This document shows, in pieces, positions 32,548 through 34,404 of a stretch of 34,404 nucleotides of DNA. The stretch spans positions 1 to 34,404 of the forward strand of contig JALGSV010000037.1 of assembly GCA_029821755.1 (NCBI GenBank), written 5' to 3'. This DNA is from Candidatus Zipacnadum vermilionense. GTDB taxonomy: Bacteria; Armatimonadota; Zipacnadia; Zipacnadales; Zipacnadaceae. Below the pieces are notes generated by a model. That model saw only the letters and a list, made by a program, of their open reading frames with translations. It ran no database searches and was not told where the DNA came from. Every line of letters begins with the position of its first letter. The stretch's first letter is position 1. The position numbers and the translations under genes were made by a program.

Positions 32548-33993
32548 CTATCCGCCCCACAGGCTGCGCATGAGGTTTGCGGCGGGGTAGAAGTAGCTGG
32601 GGAAGAGACCCACGGCTACGACCGCCACCGCCAGGACCGCAATCACCGCCATCACCGGCCCGGGACGCGCGGCGACCCGCACCGGAGCGCCCTTACCGAA
32701 GAACATCTCGCGCGCCAGGTTCATGTAGTAGTAGACCGAAATGGCAGCGTTGAGGATGCCGACGATAGCCAACCAGCCCCAGGGCGGCGTGTTCAAGGCG
32801 GCACCAAAGAGCAGCAACTTGCCCATGAACCCGGCGGTCGGCGGAATGCCGATGAGGGAAACGAGAAACACCGTCATGGTCAACGCCAGACCCAAGTCGG
32901 TGCGAGCCAGACCGGAGTAGTCGGAGATCAGCTCCCGGCCGGTGTTGCGCTCCACCAGAAGGGCCACGGCGAAAGCGCCGATATTCATGATCAGGTAGGC
33001 GACGAAGTAGTACAGCAGCGCCTGCAGGTTGAAGACGCGGTCGCCCTGGCCGTAGATGACCACGCCGATGAGCAGATACCCGGCGTGGGCAACGGAGGAA
33101 TAGGCCAGCATACGCTTGACGTTGGTCTGCGACAGGGCCATCAGGTTGCCGGCGAACATGGTGATGGTGGCCAGCACGGCCAGCGCCGCGGGCCACATCG
33201 GGGCGAGATAGTCGCCCAGCGGCCCCAGGAACCGCAGCAGGAAAGCGAACCCGGCGGCCTTGGGGACCACCGAGAGGAAGGCGGTGACGGGGGTGGGGGC
33301 GCCCTCGTAGACGTCCGGCACCCAGGACTGGAAGGGCGCCATGGCTATCTTGTAGCCCAGGCCTACCAGGATCAGGGCCAGGGCGACGACCCCGCCCGGC
33401 GAGCCCGTGCTTATAGAGCGGGCGATCTCGCTGAGGTTGGTGGATTGACCCAGCCCGTACAGCCAACTGAAGCCATAGAGCATCACCGCCGAGGAGGCGG
33501 CGCCGTAGAGGAAGTACTTGAGCCCCGCCTCGTTGGAGCGGCGACTGAAGCGCAGGTAGCCGGCGAGGACGTAGGAGCTGAGGCTGATCATCTCAAAGGC
33601 GACCCAGACGACAATCAGGTCGCCGGCGGAGGCCAGCAGCGAGCAGCCCAGAACGACAATGACCAGCAGGAAGAAGTACTCGCCAAAGCCCTGGACCAGG
33701 TTACGGAAGTGGTCGTAGGAAAGCACGGCGACCAGGGCGCCGCCGACCAGGACGATCGCCTTGAAGAAAAGGGCGAGGATGTCCAGACGATATGCATCGC
33801 TGAAGGCCGTGGCCGGTTCCTGGCTCCACAGCAGCGCCACGGGTACCAGGCCGAGCAGGAGTCCTGCGGCGGTGATGAGGACCTTCTCCTTACGCCAGTC
33901 GCGCGGGAAGATCAGGTCGCACAGCAAGACGACCACAGCCAGCACGGCCAGGTAGAGGTCCACCATCGACGTTGTCAGGTCAATTGCCGGCAT
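32548..33993 (-). CDS. nuoN: NADH-quinone oxidoreductase subunit N
   Basis: A 481-residue antiporter-like membrane subunit of respiratory complex I, which moves protons as NADH is oxidised. About 14 hydrophobic helices are visible. Signatures: DLIVVWVAFEMISLSSYVLA (helix 5 Glu), EAGLKYFLYGAASSAVMLYG (Lys), LVGLGYKIAMAPFQSWVPDV then YEGAPTPVTAFLSVVPKAAG (Lys and Pro of the discontinuous helix), and TNVKRMLAYSSVAHAGYLL. GGAG precedes the ATG. Downstream rex is 9 bp away, upstream nuoM 67 bp. Confidence 0.97.
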   Translation of the reverse strand: MPAIDLTTSMVDLYLAVLAVVVLLCDLIFPRDWRKEKVLITAAGLLLGLVPVALLWSQEPATAFSDAYRLDILALFFKAIVLVGGALVAVLSYDHFRNLVQGFGEYFFLLVIVVLGCSLLASAGDLIVVWVAFEMISLSSYVLAGYLRFSRRSNEAGLKYFLYGAASSAVMLYGFSWLYGLGQSTNLSEIARSISTGSPGGVVALALILVGLGYKIAMAPFQSWVPDVYEGAPTPVTAFLSVVPKAAGFAFLLRFLGPLGDYLAPMWPAALAVLATITMFAGNLMALSQTNVKRMLAYSSVAHAGYLLIGVVIYGQGDRVFNLQALLYYFVAYLIMNIGAFAVALLVERNTGRELISDYSGLARTDLGLALTMTVFLVSLIGIPPTAGFMGKLLLFGAALNTPPWGWLAIVGILNAAISVYYYMNLAREMFFGKGAPVRVAARPGPVMAVIAVLAVAVVAVGLFPSYFYPAANLMRSLWGG

Positions 33994-34060
33994 AGTTCAC
34001 TCCGCGTGGGCCGGGCTTCCAGCCCGTCTGCTCGAACGGCGGGCGCAATGGGCTGCGCCT
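33994..34060 (-). repeat. Palindromic spacer between nuoM and nuoN
   Basis: On the minus strand GGCGCAGCCCATTGCGCC is a hairpin with mismatches, and CGGGCTGGAAGCCCGG is a second palindrome. The second resembles the dispersed CGGGCTGGAAGCCCG elements common in some G+C-rich phyla. It breaks an otherwise tight operon. Confidence 0.45.
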
Positions 34061-34402
34061 CTACCCCACTCCCATATACTTGGTGATCGTCTCCATAGCC
34101 GTGTTCATCAAGCGCAGGAGCGGCCAGGGGTAGATGCCTACCGCCAGCATGATGACCCCCAGGGGAATGACGGCGACGAGTTCGCCCCGGTCCATGTCCT
34201 TAAGGGCCTGCCAGCGAGGGTTGAGATCGCCCAGGAAGATGCGCTGGATCATCCAGAGCAGGAAGGCGGCCGTGATAACGACGCCGATCAGGGACAGGCC
34301 GGTGATGATCTGGTAGGCCAGCGTGGCCGCGCCGAAGCTACCCAGGAAGACAAAGAACTCGCTGACGAATCCCGCCAGGCCGGGCAGGCCCAGAGAGGCG
34401 AA
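34061..34402 (-). CDS. nuoM: NADH-quinone oxidoreductase subunit M, C-terminal part
   Basis: The last 113 codons of the gene, cut by the window end. It reads FASLGLPGLAGFVSEFFVFL, ATLAYQIITGLSLIGVVITA then AFLLWMIQRIFLGD, and ends MNTAMETITKYMGVG. SLGLPGLAGFVSEFF is the standard NuoM segment (helix with Glu), and WMIQRIFLG follows it in the family. It is the antiporter-like subunit next to NuoN in complex I. Order nuoM-nuoN is normal. Confidence 0.93.
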   Translation of the reverse strand, partial: FASLGLPGLAGFVSEFFVFLGSFGAATLAYQIITGLSLIGVVITAAFLLWMIQRIFLGDLNPRWQALKDMDRGELVAVIPLGVIMLAVGIYPWPLLRLMNTAMETITKYMGVG

Positions 34403-34404
34403 GG

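Noticed and set aside
31915-34086. A 723-codon plus-strand frame
   Set aside because: It lies exactly opposite rex and nuoN, which have strong family motifs; its Gln/His/Gly-rich text is an antisense shadow.
1-34404. Genome-wide reassignment of TGA
   Set aside because: DUF1385, the glyoxalase-like gene and the prepilin end naturally in TGA, and one TGA overlaps the next start as ATGA; Trp is read from TGG throughout.

Overview
The window is G+C-rich bacterial chromosomal DNA. No 16S gene is present, so the lineage is inferred. The order rpmE, DUF1385, prfA, prmC, tsaC, the GFTLIELLVVIAI prepilin followed by a Cys-containing region, an FGE-sulfatase-fold protein, and Rex beside NuoM/NuoN would suit Armatimonadota or a related deep Terrabacteria group. 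This is a guess from gene content. Translation follows the standard code, because TGA, TAA and TAG all end well-recognised genes.

Positions 1-12,700 are accessory and partly decayed. They hold the end of an NHL-repeat protein, two small genes on the minus strand, a glyoxalase-fold protein, and a plus-strand cluster. That cluster is a very large exported protein interrupted by TGA, a sulfatase-modifying-factor-fold protein, and a GH35 beta-galactosidase cut off after 65 codons. The cut joins a truncated minus-strand cassette of small phage-like genes. Then follow an ankyrin scrap, a frameshifted membrane glycosyltransferase-like gene, a methyltransferase, an IS3 remnant and a CPBP protease fragment of lower G+C.

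Positions 12,671-19,746 look like an integrative, self-replicating element, or its remains, ending beside the 3' end of rnpB. On the minus strand, reading away from rnpB, it carries a tyrosine recombinase with a nonsense codon, a CGNR-like zinc-finger protein with its own promoter, a short ORF, a second recombinase whose nucleophilic Tyr is Cys, and a CHC2-Toprim-RepA primase-helicase. After these come three tandem 18-bp repeats, a short ORF with an in-frame TGA, and a PC4-like ssDNA-binding protein. A third, catalytic-domain-only recombinase with a near-consensus promoter converges on it. Next to rnpB is an inverted repeat whose arm matches the rnpB 3' end at 17 of 20 bases. This is a strong att-site candidate.

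Positions 19,747-34,404 are intact core genome. They begin with rnpB (minus) and its promoter, then a short transcription unit with a near-consensus promoter and a strong terminator (a small RNA or a micro-protein). After these come a thioredoxin-like lipoprotein, a YbjQ protein and an EamA half-transporter. The translation block follows: rpmE with promoter, leader hairpin and terminator; DUF1385; then prfA, prmC and tsaC, overlapping; then ychF. Next are a P-loop HprK/PEPCK-like protein and a prepilin. On the minus strand, nuoM, nuoN, rex and a polyprenyl synthetase form a respiratory cluster, with an NADH-sensing repressor next to complex I and a gene for the quinone side chain.
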